From contig OX359190.1 of the NCBI GenBank assembly GCA_947172415.1, forward strand, positions 4,216,001 through 4,280,000: a DNA stretch of 64,000 nucleotides. The letters run 5' to 3'. Of this stretch, positions 21,358 to 31,929 are shown one piece after another. The notes beneath the pieces are model-generated. The model was not told the DNA's origin. It saw nothing but the letters and a program-made list of their open reading frames with translations, and did not search any database. The translations under genes and the position numbers were made by a program. The DNA comes from Chondrosia reniformis (Eukaryota > Porifera > Demospongiae > Chondrillida > Chondrillidae). How positions within the stretch are numbered: the stretch's first letter is position 1; every line of letters begins with the position of its first letter.

Positions 21358-22083
21358 GAACAATAAAAATTTTCTACAAAAATAGTGAAGATGTAGGGAT
21401 GGCAGAAAAGCATAGAAACAAGAAAGGGACGTTACACAGTAAAGCATTAACTATATATGCATGAATCATGCAACACCCTTTGCTTGTAGGATTTATGCAT
21501 AGCTAATGCTTCACTGTGTAACATCCCTTTCTTGTTTCTGTGCTTTTTGTGTCATGCCTACATCGTCACTATGTTTGTAGAAAAGATTTATTTTTCTCTA
21601 GTTTCGGTACTTTTTATGGAGCATAAGTTAGGAATTCTAAACCCATTTTGGTTTCACAACCTTCGACTGAATATGACATCATTAAAATGGTAAATTTATT
21701 GAGGTTTTGACTCTGGGGCCATGAAAACCTTCACACTCAATAAAAGGTTATTGCTCTGGCTTCTACAAAAGAACACAGCTCGGAAAATTTAGAGTATTTT
21801 TGCTTAAGAAGTAGTCCGAAGGCTAATTTCTTTTTTTAGTTTCAGCGGGTGAAGAAGATGAAGAAAACAAAAATGGGAAATTTTGAAGTTCGTTCATTTG
21901 CCAGCGGGACACTGTTACTGCCTTAAAGGCCAGTTTATAGCATGGCTGGTATATGTTTAACTGTATATAGCCTTGTTTAGGCAATTTTCAGCCTATTTCG
22001 GAATTTCACTCGTATGCAAATGTATATGGAAAATGAAACAACCAGTACCATCCCTACATAGAGAGTACTACTGTACTCTCTGA
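21358..22083 (+). mobile_element. F1 MITE, central hairpin plus right end
   Basis: Starts with TTTTCTACAAAAATAGTGAA, then the central palindrome (GGGACGTTACACAGT... with its complement, 21368-21590). The family interior follows, to GAGAGTACTACTGTACTCTC and TGATA at 22083. The left third of the element is missing. The central arms resemble GTAGGGATGGCACAAAAAGC in other copies. Confidence 0.8.
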
Positions 22084-22204
22084 TATACCTGGCCATGGAC
22101 ATCACCATCCCCAAGCACCCATACTATATCATTTTCCTGGGGATATTGCAATATTGGCACCTGTTGCTGAGTTGTCAGATGACTCTTGCCTTTGTTAAAA
22201 GCAA

Positions 22205-22915
22205 TTATAACAATGACAGTTTTCATGGCCCCAGAGTCAAGACCTCAAAAAATTTGCCATTTTAATGACAAAGTGGTTTAAAATACAACGAATTCCTAGC
22301 TTATGCTCCATAAAAAGTACAGACACTAGAGTCCAATAAAAATTTTCTACAAAAATAGTGAAGATGTAGGGATGGCACAAAAAGCATAGAAACAAGAAAG
22401 AGATGTTACACAGTGAAGCATTAGCTATGCATGAATCCTACAAGTAAGGGTGTTGTATGATTCATGCATATATAGCTAATGCTTCACTGTGTACCATCCC
22501 TTTCTTGTTTCTATGCTTTTTGGGCCATCCCTACATCTTCACTATTTTTGTAGGAAATTTTTAATGTTCTCTATATGATATAATTTTGATTGTTTGACCT
22601 ACTACGAATGGTGTATAAGACTTAAAGCTGGACACATCTTCCTTACTAGCCTTCGCCAACAGAATGACAAAAGCTTCCTGTATGGTGCCATATACCAATG
22701 TACATGGGCAGAATAAGAGTAGACACTATGCAAAGTGTTGCCACATGTAGGGATATGTTGTAACACCCTTGGTTGAATGATTTATGCACAGCTAATGCTT
22801 CACTGTGTAACATCCCTTCCTTGTTTCTGTACTTTTTGTGCATCCCTACATCTTTTAATTTTTTGTAGAAAAGGTTTATTGTTCTCTAGTTTCTGGACAT
22901 TTTATAGAGCACAAG
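22205..22915 (+). mobile_element. F1 MITE fragments (interior, central hairpin and a half hairpin)
   Basis: 22205-22338 holds the interior segment (GGCCCCAGAGTCAAGACCTC), and 22338-22565 the central hairpin (arms containing AAAGAGATGTTACACAGTGA). 22785-22915 is a second partial arm ending in the interior. Termini are absent, so this is a rearranged or tandem-truncated copy. Confidence 0.7.
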
Positions 22916-23032
22916 CTGACATATAATTTAAGGTTAACCTCCATGCATACCCTATAATTAAGTTTACATTAATTTGCATATTGAATGTTTAATAACAAAC
23001 TTTGTGGCTTCCAAATGATTCAGATTAAAAAA

Positions 23033-23410
23033 CAAGTATTTCGAGTTTGCCGCCCCCGAATTAACTCGAACTATTGGCCGCATCGTTGGGATTTAATATG
23101 TATATATTCATAATACTAACGATTGAGGACGCTTAAGTGTCCTGAACTTTATAAATAACGATGAAAAAGCTTCGTTAACTAAAGCTTCCTGAACGCCGCC
23201 ATTTGCAAAAACAATGTATTGACGTATAAATTAAGTGTAACAATAGTTACATATGAACTCGTATTATACATGTATCGACGTATAAAATAAGTGTTATAAT
23301 AGTTGCGTATGAACCCGTATTATATATATATATATCTTTCCGTAACATGAAGCCGTACAACGTAATTGGCAAATGAAAACAATATAAGGGGCTGCCTCTG
23401 GCAGCCCCTA
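23033..23410 (+). mobile_element. F2 MITE copy
   Basis: The 5' hairpin is partly decayed (CAAGTATTTCGAG ... CTCGAACTATTGG). The body holds GAGGACGCTTAAGTGTCCTG and AAAGCTTCGTTAACTAAAGC. The 3' end is the hairpin GGGGCTGCC-TCT-GGCAGCCCC followed by TAAAAAA. Matches 47406-47771 and the reverse of 56576-56990. Confidence 0.8.
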
Positions 23411-23587
23411 AAAAACGAACCTAAGTGCAGTGTACTGCCATTTGTATAGTCAATGCAGTTTAACATTAGCCAAGGATAGTGAAAGTTGCACGATGTTCAT
23501 GGTGTCCCTGTAAGATATATATACTTGGCTTCAAATGTTGGACTCTTAAATAAAGGAATTTTTCTTCATTTCATGAAACTTCATTAA

Positions 23588-24346
23588 TCAGGGAGTACGG
23601 TAGTACTCCCTATGTAGGGATGACACGTTTTTTTTCGTTTTCCCCATATATTGGTATAGGAGCGAAATCCCGAAATAGGCCGAAAATCGACAAAACAAGG
23701 CTATGTATAGCTAAATATACAATATACATACACTAAATAGACCTTAAAAGCAAGCGAATATGTCCCGCTGGCGAAATAATAAACTTTAAAAATTCCCATT
23801 TTCGTCTTCTTCATATTCTTCTTCTTCTTCTTATTCTTCGTCAGCCATAACTAAAAAACTATGTAAGCTTTTGGACTAATTGTTACACGAAACTACTACA
23901 AATTTTCCGAGCTGTATTCTTTTGTAGAAGCGAGAGCGATAACGCTATTATTGAGCATGGCGGTTTTCATGACCCTAGAGTCAAGGCCTCAATAAAGTCG
24001 CCATTTTAATGACGTCATAATCAGTCGAAGATTGCGAAACCAAAATGATTTTAATTATACGAATCTAATTCCTAGCCCATGCTCCATAAAAAGTACAGAA
24101 ACTAGAAATATTAAAAATTTTCTACAAAAATAGTGAAGATGTAGGGATGGCATAAAAAGTAGAGAAACAAGAAAGGGATGTTACACAGTGAAGCATTAGC
24201 TATACATGAATCCTACAAGCAAGGGTGTTGTATGATTCATGCACAGCTAATGCTTCACTGTGTAACATCCCTTTCTTGTTTCTCTACTTTTTATGCCATC
24301 CCTACATCTTCACTATTTTTGTAGAAAATTTTTAATATTTCTAGTT
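23588..24346 (+). mobile_element. F1 MITE, left end plus central hairpin
   Basis: Begins TCAGGGAGTACGGTAGTAC, has the CTTCTTCTTC tract and the reverse of the acidic micro-ORF, then interior, then the full central hairpin (24110-24340). Ends at CTAGTTAATGG, where Helitron-like coding DNA on the minus strand starts. The right half is missing. Confidence 0.8.
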
Positions 24347-24590
24347 AATGGTGTAAGACCAAAACCCGAACACATCTTCCTTACTAGGTTTTACCAACAT
24401 GGTACTGCTTGCACTGTCTGCAGTTTCAATGACTTGTTGCATAACCTCATTAATACTTGTGTCAGTAACATCTTTGTAAAGCCAATTTATTTCTCTTACT
24501 TTTTGAATAGCAGCCTTGACTGCACTCACATCAACTATGCTACACCAAATGATCTTCTTCTCTGAGGGTATTACATTGACCATGATGTTA
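24192..24590 (-). repeat. left arm of ~400-bp inverted duplication
   Basis: Reverse complement of 27731-28128. Both arms encode the same 80 residues from MVNVIPSEKKIIWCSIVDVS to VFGFWSYTIN, so the duplication is recent relative to the decay around it. The arm combines a Helitron-like N-terminal segment with half of an F1 central hairpin. Confidence 0.85.
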
Positions 24591-25800
24591 TATGCACAAA
24601 TGTAGGCACATGGATACCCCTTTTGAAAAAGGTTGTGTATTTGAGGAACAGAACATTTTTACCAACATCGTCAACTCTGGGAAATTTAGTAAAAGAATAC
24701 CCACATCTACCAGCCAGAGAAGACAGATCACCACCAAAGAAAAAGCTATTTCAAGTGCAAACATGAAAGATATCATTTGCTATACTTGCAGGTGATATAG
24801 GTATAACACCTTGAAGGTATCAGTATATCTTAATTCTTCCTATGACTCTCTCTACATGAATGCATAATTCAGCAATCCTTCTAGTTTCAGTAACTTCAGC
24901 TAATGTGGGCTGCTTGTGTTGTCTAAGGAATGGTGGAATGTTCAGGGTCACACCTTTTTACTCCAAAAGGTCATTTATGTCAAACCCCCGATCAGCCATG
25001 ACATCATCACCTTCTAGTAAACCCCTTCGATCAGAAACCCTTCCTCCCCATAATTCTCAAACTAAGGAGATAACTCCTCCAGGAGTAATACCCACTAAAA
25101 CTTTAAAAGTGTTATCATTTTTATAATTTGTAAAAGTTTCTGATTGACTTGCAATTGAAAATGGTTGCTGTATATGGATTTCAGTGCAATCTATAATAAC
25201 TCACGTATCAGGGTACCTAGCAAAACTAGGATGGTAAATACTGTCTAACCAAACTTTGAGATGGCCAAGGAAACATTTGCCTTAATTCAATGGATAGAAA
25301 TTCGATCCAGGCAGTAAACAATCTTGACATGGTACCCACAGAAACACCAAATCTGTCTGCAAGATCCACCAATAAAAATCCTAAGCGTAGTCACAATAGA
25401 ACAGCTAGGAACTGCTCAGTTATATTAAATTTTTTCTTTCTCACATTCTTTTGTTGCTTAATTTCCCTTGCCATTGTATAGCCCTGCTAGCTTTAGGTCC
25501 AAAGTACAACAGTAATGCCTTAAAAACTGAATAATTTGGCAGACCGGTATAAAATTTAGTTTTGTCATCATCTCCATCCATAAGGGTCAAAACTGTTGAA
25601 CTGTTAGAGACTGAAGAGTTGGTCAACATTCTAGAAGATTGGTTAAAATCTAGCACTTTTTGTTTTAAGGACTGCAATTCCTTTAAGAGGCGAACAATGT
25701 CTTCTAAAACGCTGTCATTAAGAAGCTCTTCCCTTTTACCTCTAGACTCAATGCTGTCTTCACGACAATCAAGCCAAGTCCAGTTGTGGCTTGAGGATTC
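24591..25800 (-). pseudogene. DDE_Tnp_4-type (IS4EU/Harbinger-related) transposase relic
   Basis: Reading down the minus strand: a coiled-coil N-terminus (LKELQSLKQKVLDF, about 25680) and DDKTKFYTGLPNYSVFKALL (about 25560). Then come VIIDCTEIHIQQ (about 25200, catalytic Asp), GVISLVWELWGGRVSD (about 25080), DVMADRGFDI (about 25005, second Asp) and RIAELCIHVERVIGRIK (about 24870, the late Glu helix). This order is that of the DDE superfamily endonuclease PF13359. Several stops and frameshifts separate the blocks, so it is dead. The 25441-25899 frame extends past the gene into antisense of the 2A leader, so the true N-terminus lies near 25800. Confidence 0.75.
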
Positions 25801-25804
25801 AACT

Positions 25805-25981
25805 ATGTCCCCAGTCGTTTTTAGTTTGTTTCTGCTGCTTGGAGGAGATATAGAATCTAATCCAGGTCCTTTGAAGGAACGGCTTAAGAAACAAGCCAAG
25901 AACCAAACGTATGTGTTGCAAAGAGAAGAAATATTGGAGAAGCGATGGCTTGGTTATGCAGAGAGTGCCGAACCAAAATGA
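25805..25981 (+). pseudogene. second 2A leader: short hydrophobic N-terminus with DIESNPGP
   Basis: An ATG at 25805 opens MSPVVFSLFLLLGGDIESNP, followed by GP (to 25870), so the 2A motif sits only 22 residues from the start, behind a hydrophobic stretch. The frame goes on with basic sequence (LKERLKKQAKNQTYV) to a TGA at 25979. The layout equals that of the Helitron leader at 10195. Downstream basic repeats and DUF6570 sequence show it is the start of a second Helitron-like polyprotein. A longer open frame upstream of the ATG is antisense to the transposase and probably not coding. Confidence 0.8.
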
Positions 25982-26042
25982 CAAGCATCCAAAGTAAGCT
26001 AAGAACTATGTTAAGTAAACTACTCTGCTAATTCTGAAGCTA

Positions 26043-27980
26043 AGGAAGGCTCCAGCTAAAGCACATTACACTGTCAATCCAGCAGCAAAGAAAGCTGTGG
26101 CTAAAGCACGTTATGCTGTCAATCCAGAAGCAAAGAAAGCTGCAGATAGAACAAGGTACAAATGGAACCGAGGTGTCAAAAAAGCAGTCACAAGAGCAAA
26201 TTATGCTAAAAGACGATGGATGAAAATACCTGCATCAACAGGAAATTATGAGCAGAAAAGTAGCATGTGAAATCTATTTTAGAGATAAATATGCTTTGAA
26301 ATAACCAAAGGCATATGCTAGGCAGCAGTATGTAGCTGATTTGCAGAAAAAAACTATTTTCAAAGCCCTCCTTGAGGTGTTTATTAAGGAAAGGCTTTAA
26401 GCAAAGTAATAAATGAAACCACTGCAAGGAAATTGTCAAAACGTGTCTTGACAAAAACAGTTTGCAGAATCACAGCAAGAAGACTGCTTGTCAGGATTTT
26501 CAAGAAGCGCAGAGAAAGAGTGGGACAGTTGCTGAAGTGTGTTCGGGTGGTAAATTCTTTTGAACTGTCATCATTTAATATTTGGAAGAAAGGTGGCACA
26601 TGGTTTTGTCAGAGCCATTTCTTTATGATACCACTTACATGCCAATAAAGCAAAACAAAGCCACACCAGTGAATGAGTACGGACGATGCTGCACTGCTGA
26701 TGAAGTGGGTGATAGAGACAAGATTACAATGCGTCCCAAAAAGTGGAAGAGTGCAAGGTACCCACAGATGAAGAGATCAGTTTCATTGTTGCAACAAAGG
26801 AATTTAAAAAAATCCATGCAAGAGCTTAGAAATGGACTTGAGTCTATAGACAAGGGATGTCAGCATGGACACTATACAGATTGGTGCTCTGCAGCCAAAT
26901 TTGCCAGTCAAGTTGATGAGCAAGAGCAGCTCCATGAGCTGCTAGAGCACCCATTTACTTGTGCCATCGGAATGTGCCGTAGTCTGCTTAGAACCCTCAG
27001 TGCTGTTTCCACTCACAATTCACGACTGCAAAGGTTCCTAGTCTTGCTATATACGGCAAGAAACCACCATCACCAAATTTATGCCATTGATGTGGCACTC
27101 CGTTGAGTGTGAATCATCTCAGGAGAACTTGGCAGCAGGTCTTCCTAGTCTGGAACCCTTGCTTCAAGTAAAGCATGCCACTCTGATTGCTCAACTTGAG
27201 AAGGTGGTTGATGATGATCCAGAGTATGCATGCTGCTGTTGTGAGCATTTCTACCAGCGAAACAATGTCACAAGCATGAAGAAGAGTGCCTTAAAGGTTG
27301 TGCCCAAGGTCTGGCAGAAATTACAGAAGCACGCACTTGAGCAGAACAAAGAAACTGAAATGGATTCTTTTGTATGTGTGCCAATACTGTCGACCATTCT
27401 GAATGACAACAAGGTGCCTTCATGCTGTATTCTGAATGGTTGATCACTGAGCCTATGCCGGCTGAACTGGCTAAATTGGATGCTTTGAACCGACAGCTGA
27501 TTCTACAAGCAAAAGCATTTCAGACAATTGCACGGTTAGGCACATACACAGCCAAAGTGCCTATTTATAATTAATTGAAAGCTTGTAAGGGGACCATGTT
27601 CTTTCTTCCTCTACCTTCGAAAAAAAAACTTTGCAAACATTGGAAAAAGTAAAGACTGTCAACCAAGAGAGCAATTCACCTAGCAGAAAACTCACCAAGA
27701 TCCACATGTGCCATTATCTGACCATGAATTGTACATCATGGTCAATGTAATACCCTCAGAGAAGAAGATCATTTGGTGTAGCATAGTTGATGTGAGTGCA
27801 GTCAAGGCTGCTATTCAAAAAGTAAGAGAAATAAATTGGCTTTACAAAGATGTTACTGACACAAGTATTAATGAGGTTATGCAACAAGTCATTGAAACTG
27901 CAGACAGTGCAAGCAGTACCATGTTGGTAAAACCTAGTAAGGAAGATGTGTTCGGGTTTTGGTCTTACACCATTAACTAG
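26043..27980 (+). pseudogene. second Helitron-like N-terminal polyprotein: basic repeats, Cys-rich block, DUF6570
   Basis: Decayed but ordered coding pieces. Basic repeats AKAHYTVNPAAKKAVAKARY lie at 26050-26160. The frame 26582-27106 contains KQNKATPVNEYGRCCTADEV and DKGCQHGHYTDWC. The frame 27081-27443 contains EYACCCCEHFYQRNN and NDNKVPSCCILNG. Then come LITEPMPAELAKLDALNRQL and FQTIARLGTYTAKVPIYN (27440-27570), matching DUF6570. The 27708-27980 frame ends VFGFWSYTIN. Rep and helicase parts are absent: the sequence runs into half of an F1 hairpin at 27981. At least six frame breaks are seen. Confidence 0.7.
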
Positions 27981-28128
27981 AAATATTAAAAATTTTCTAC
28001 AAAAATAGTGAAGATATAGGGATGGCATAAAAAGTAGAGAAACAAGAAAGGGATGTTACACAGTGAAGCATTAGCTGTGCATGAATCATACAACACCCTT
28101 GCTTGTAGGATTCATGTATAGCTAATGC
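27731..28128 (+). repeat. right arm of ~400-bp inverted duplication
   Basis: Mirror of 24192-24590. Includes the end of the Helitron-like frame and 150 bp of an F1 central hairpin, which stops in mid-arm at TAGCTAATGCT, unlike the complete hairpin on the left. Confidence 0.85.
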
Positions 28129-28138
28129 TAAGCCTTGG

Positions 28139-28262
28139 AAGAAGGTTATCAATGGAAAGGCCACTATAATTACGGATGACATCAAAGGTTTTGAAGAAAG
28201 TTTCCCTCGAGAAGAACTGGCTATCTCCAGAATGTTGTCGAGAGCTGAAAACTCTTTATGAT
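28139..28262 (+). CDS. exon-like frame, unknown
   Basis: Reads KPWKKVINGKATIITDDIKG and FPREELAISRMLSRAENSL, then TGA TAA. It directly follows the truncated F1 hairpin. The sequence looks like real coding DNA (charged, no stop), but neither family nor partner exons are certain. Confidence 0.3.
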
Positions 28263-28384
28263 AATTAAGTTTTTAGTCTTTAATAATAATACAAATTCTT
28301 TTCATTAACTGTTATACATATCTTAACTGTACATGCAACTTTCATATTGCTTACCTTTTTACAATATGTACTTACTTTTAATTT

Positions 28385-28740
28385 CACAGGTCTGTTAAAA
28401 TACTCCATTTCACAGGGCTGTTAAAATACTCCATTTTACAGGGCTGTAAAACAGCTATATAGCATTTCACAGGGCCGTGAAAATGCTATATTACATTTCA
28501 CAGGGCCGTGAAAATGCTTTATAAATTACATAGGGCTGTATATTACATTTCACAGGGCTGTTAACTTTACAGCAAGCATTTCACAGGGTGACATAAAACA
28601 GGGCCGTGAAATCAGAAAAGTATAGGGCTGTGAATTTTAAAAAATAACTGGGAAACCCGGTGAAATTTAACAGCCTTGTCACCATGTGAAATTTTAAATT
28701 TCACAGGCTGTTAAATTTCACAGCAATTTCACATGTTTGG
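28385..28740. repeat. cluster of TTTCACAGGGCYGTGAAA palindromes
   Basis: Roughly ten short copies or half-copies of a near-perfect palindrome, TTTCACAGGGCCGTGAAA, some with ATG or TAAAATACTCC appended. They are irregularly spaced by 5-30 bp. Later copies shift to CAGGCTGTTAAATTTCACAG. The spacing and the palindromic unit differ from the satellite and from both MITE families. Confidence 0.75.
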
Positions 28741-28833
28741 AAATGGTAGTGGTGCATGAAGCCCATATCTATGTGCATGCAAGTGTGAATGCTGCATTAC
28801 TAACCTTTAATATGTCTTTATATAATAATAGAA

Positions 28834-29660
28834 AGCAGTTCGGAGAGTGCATGATGATTTCCCAGGTGAAAAGAAGTTTACAACTGAATTAAGGTAAAAG
28901 CAGCGTAATGGTTATGCATACAGGTTTATATCCTAAGCCCAGACATATTCCTTCAACAATTTCTCCTATACATTATTTGTCAATGAGTATATATAGCTTC
29001 TTATATCCTGAAAATGTACAAGCAAAAAAAGAAAATCATAGATGAAGTCAAACTTATATGCCAGAGGAAACAATGCATCTAGTCAATCGCAAGTACTCCC
29101 TCAGCTGTTAATAAATATACAATCATTATATGTAAAATAATTAACTTCATATATCCTATCCCATTTATTTAAGTTGCAGTAAAAAGGTTATTTAAAAATC
29201 TTAAGAGACTTGAACAACAGAGTGGAAAGAACAAAATCTTCGTCTCAGGATTGCTAAAAGACGACAGAGAAGACAAAGAGTAACTATTTCTAAAATAGGA
29301 TATATGCTATTATGTTTACCTCAACCTATACCTAAGAAACTGGAAAGTAGAGCATCAGAGGTTAAAGATGATGAGCGAGAAACGTTTCTGGACATCAAGG
29401 CAGAACACACAACTGAAGAATCTGACCTGGAATATCCAGAAACAGCAATAGTGTTACACAAACACCATTCATACAGAACTGCAATACCAGCTATATTCAC
29501 ATTCAACGAAAAGACTTACCTACATAATAGAGACCAATGCATTCCTGTCAGAACTTGACAAGAAGTATGAAGATAGTCTAAAGAAGAAGGCACATAGGGC
29601 ACAAAAAAGATATCCACATCAACTCCTCCAGAGGGAACTGCAGAGTGGATTATAAGAAAC
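28834..29660 (+). pseudogene. putative multi-exon gene remnant, unknown
   Basis: An exon-like piece at 28834-28893 (AVRRVHDDFPGEKKFTTELR, then GTAAAA) has AG before it. A Lys/Arg-rich piece lies near 29220-29280 (KNLRLRIAKRRQRRQR). A frame at 29304-29558 reads SEVKDDERETFLDIKAEH and HKHHSYRTAIPAIFTFNE, and beyond it AFLSELDKKYEDSLKKKA. The last block resembles C-terminal segments of repetitive invertebrate TE proteins, but I cannot name the family. Frame breaks between the pieces suggest a decayed or spliced gene. Confidence 0.35.
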
Positions 29661-29937
29661 TTGTAAATCACAGGTATATAGCTAAGTAGCTAAGTAGCTA
29701 GCTGTATATACTGGTAGTCTTCATCACCATTCAACATCTATTTTCTTTCACAAAGATCTCTGCAAGAACACTAATGAGAGACTAATTTTGGTTTATATCA
29801 ATTGACTGTTTTTTATTGAAACTGTAACTGAGAATATCATTGTAAATCCATTTTAATTCAATAAAAGGAAGTATAACTTTGTCAAAAAAGAGGTCCATCA
29901 CAAGCCAGCTGCATAGAGGTGTGGAATGTAATGTATA

Positions 29938-30201
29938 TTATCTAGTCCATAAGGAAAGGGGTGTTATTTCAGACCTATCGTCAATTATATTCATAATCCA
30001 TCTCACCTTGTGGTTGAAACTATTGTAAATAATGCAAACTATAGAAAACCTTTGCAAATTCAGTAACTCTTCCAAAGTGTGCATTTCATCAAACATGTAG
30101 TTTTCAAAATTGCAAATGTTTGGCTTTGCTTGTAAAGCATAGCAGTTTCCACACTTGCAAACTAGTACTTTTCTTGCAATGTTAGTAATCACATTCCACA
30201 A
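29938..30201 (-). CDS. unassigned ORF with C-x-C-G-x-C motif
   Basis: 88 codons with VCKCGNCYALQAKPNICNF near the start. The C-x-C-G-x-C spacing recalls the zinc-binding P2X7 C-terminal-type domain found in many invertebrate repeat proteins, but the later conserved Cys and Tyr/Arg-Trp blocks are not evident. Treated as unknown. It lies immediately 3' of a gag relic on the same strand. Confidence 0.25.
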   Translation of the reverse strand: MWNVITNIARKVLVCKCGNCYALQAKPNICNFENYMFDEMHTLEELLNLQRFSIVCIIYNSFNHKVRWIMNIIDDRSEITPLSLWTR

Positions 30202-30599
30202 TTAAGTTGATCTCTGAGAGCTTCCTCTAAATGGTCACCAAACTGGCAGTTTCTGGCTGTACTCTTTAACTCTACAATGTATGTGGCACAAGACTCCCCT
30301 GGTACCTACATTCGGCGGTAAAAACAGAATCTCTCAGCAATAATCACTGGCTGAGGCTCATAGTGCTGTTTTAGCACCTTCCTCAATTCCTCATATGACT
30401 TACTGGCTGGCTTCTCGGGCTCCAAAATGTTTCTGAGCACTCCATAAGCCTTACTACCTATTAGACTAAGAAAAACGGCTACTTACTTCTCATTTGCTAT
30501 GGTATTGGCGTCCATGAAGAGCTGAACTTGCTCCAGATAAGCTGTTACCAACTCTACCTCACCATCAAACTCCTGAATTGTTCCAATAGTTGCTGCCAT
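30195..30599 (-). pseudogene. retrotransposon gag relic
   Basis: From an ATG at 30599: MAATIGTIQEFDGEVELVTA, YLEQVQLFMDAN, a TAA, VAVFLSLIGSKAYGVLRN, KSYEELRKVLKQHYEP, AERFCFYRR, a second stop, then NCQFGDHLEEALRDQLNCG. This is the Gag capsid-type pattern of Ty3/Gypsy elements and parallels the gag of the Gypsy copy at 34865-35422. Two stops and no pol downstream show a dead fragment of another copy or family. Confidence 0.75.
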
Positions 30600-31241
30600 A
30601 ATGATAAATATTCCCATACAATCCCGTCGCCAGATGTGATACCATGGTGCTATATCCAACTTAAACACTAACAAACTGTACACAATAATTTCCTCAACAA
30701 CAAAGTTACACTCAACAGCAAAACTAACACTGACTATAAATAGATACATAGGGCTTTTTAAATAGGAAAAGTCACATGCATCATTACATCATAGTAAATT
30801 AATGTCAGAGGTAAAGGTTATCACAGGACTGTTCCTGGTTAGCCACTTTTTGAATGCTGTAGAGGGTGTAGAGCATCGAAACATGTAGCGGCATTTAAAA
30901 AAGCGTGCATGAATAGCTACAAATAACCAAAAATCACGTCATTGATTTATGAGGTATTGCTTGATACTGTATAGCGGGACATTTTGGATTGGTGCAAATT
31001 TACGTGTATTTCGTATGATGGCTCGCCATACTAAAATAATTACTACAAAACGTTTTGCATTCGAAATTTAAATCACGTCAAATTTTAAATGCGGGCAATC
31101 TCCCACGTGATACGTCAATAGAACGATGGCATTGTACCGGTACTTGCAGCCTTTGGGCACGTGCGCCGTTCCAGACCCCAGTGGACCCCTGTCCGCACAT
31201 TAGCCCTGCAGCGATTAAAGATGCCAATGAAGATGTGAGAA

Positions 31242-31745
31242 TTGCGTCACCAGGAGCAGAAAGACGAGGGGAAATATGCCAATTTCATACCAGAACAAAA
31301 GGGATCCATCAGCGAGTATGCCTCGCTGCACGGCAACCAGGCAGCTATTCATCATTTTTCAAAGCAGTTAGGAGTTGAAATGAAGCTTACTTTGGTACAG
31401 ACTTGGAAAGGAAAGTATCTGGCCAAAATCTGCAGCAAGCGGAAAGATACCAAACAGATGAAGAAGAGGGCAGCCTTGTGAACTTTGTGGTTGGCTATGC
31501 CTCCATTGGCTATACAAAGTAAATGAAAAATGTCCTGACAATTGCTCAATAGATTGTCAATACCCACAAAGGTAGTTGTGAAGTACAGCTCACAAAGGGA
31601 TGGTGAGAAAAATTTCATAAACGCCATCCAGAGATATCTCAGGTAAGCCAAACCTCTTTCTTATGGACGTGCTGTAGCAAATAATCGGGAAGTCTTTGAG
31701 AAATATTTCGACCTACTTGAAGAAATTAATAAAGATAATAGTTTG
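31242..31745 (+). pseudogene. pogo/Tigger-like transposase, N-terminal part (split by Gypsy)
   Basis: Frame without ATG reading KYANFIPEQKGSISEYASLH and GNQAAIHHFSKQLGVE, a psq-type helix-turn-helix used to bind TIRs. It then has VQTWKGKYLAKICSKRK. After several frame breaks comes GRAVANNREVFEKYFDLLEE and INKDNSL just before the Gypsy target duplication GTTTG (31741-31745). The gene resumes at 35666. Removing the Gypsy element and one GTTTG continues the frame into FNCDETG with one TAA in between. Confidence 0.75.
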
Positions 31746-31877
31746 TGAAATAATTTCGTAGTATATACCGCGAGTACTCGCCCAGAAGACATGTTGCAAA
31801 ACAATCATCTACTTTGACAATAATGAATCAAAACTATAATCACAATACAGTGCAGACACATACAAGATAAAATATTA
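31746..31877 (-). repeat. Gypsy 3' LTR, internally deleted
   Basis: About 130 bp matching 35446-35577 (TTTCGTAGTATATACCGCGA ... CAGACACATACAAGA). The remaining ~85 bp of the opposite LTR, up to CTACTACA, are absent here, so this LTR has lost one side. Confidence 0.8.
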
Positions 31878-31929
31878 CCGTAGCTTCTAGCAAAAAGCAA
31901 ATCATTAACCTCAAAGGTGCATTCTTGAG

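Noticed and set aside
24293..24565. 90-codon ORF and its mirror at 27756-28028
   Set aside because: Antisense of the duplicated Helitron-like segment fused to F1 hairpin sequence.
29938..30201. P2X7-type zinc domain
   Set aside because: Only the C-x-C-G-x-C start fits; the later conserved residues are not visible, so it is listed as unassigned.
30840..30900. Hammerhead core near GAGCATCGAAACATG
   Set aside because: GAAAC is present but no CTGATGA partner lies upstream.
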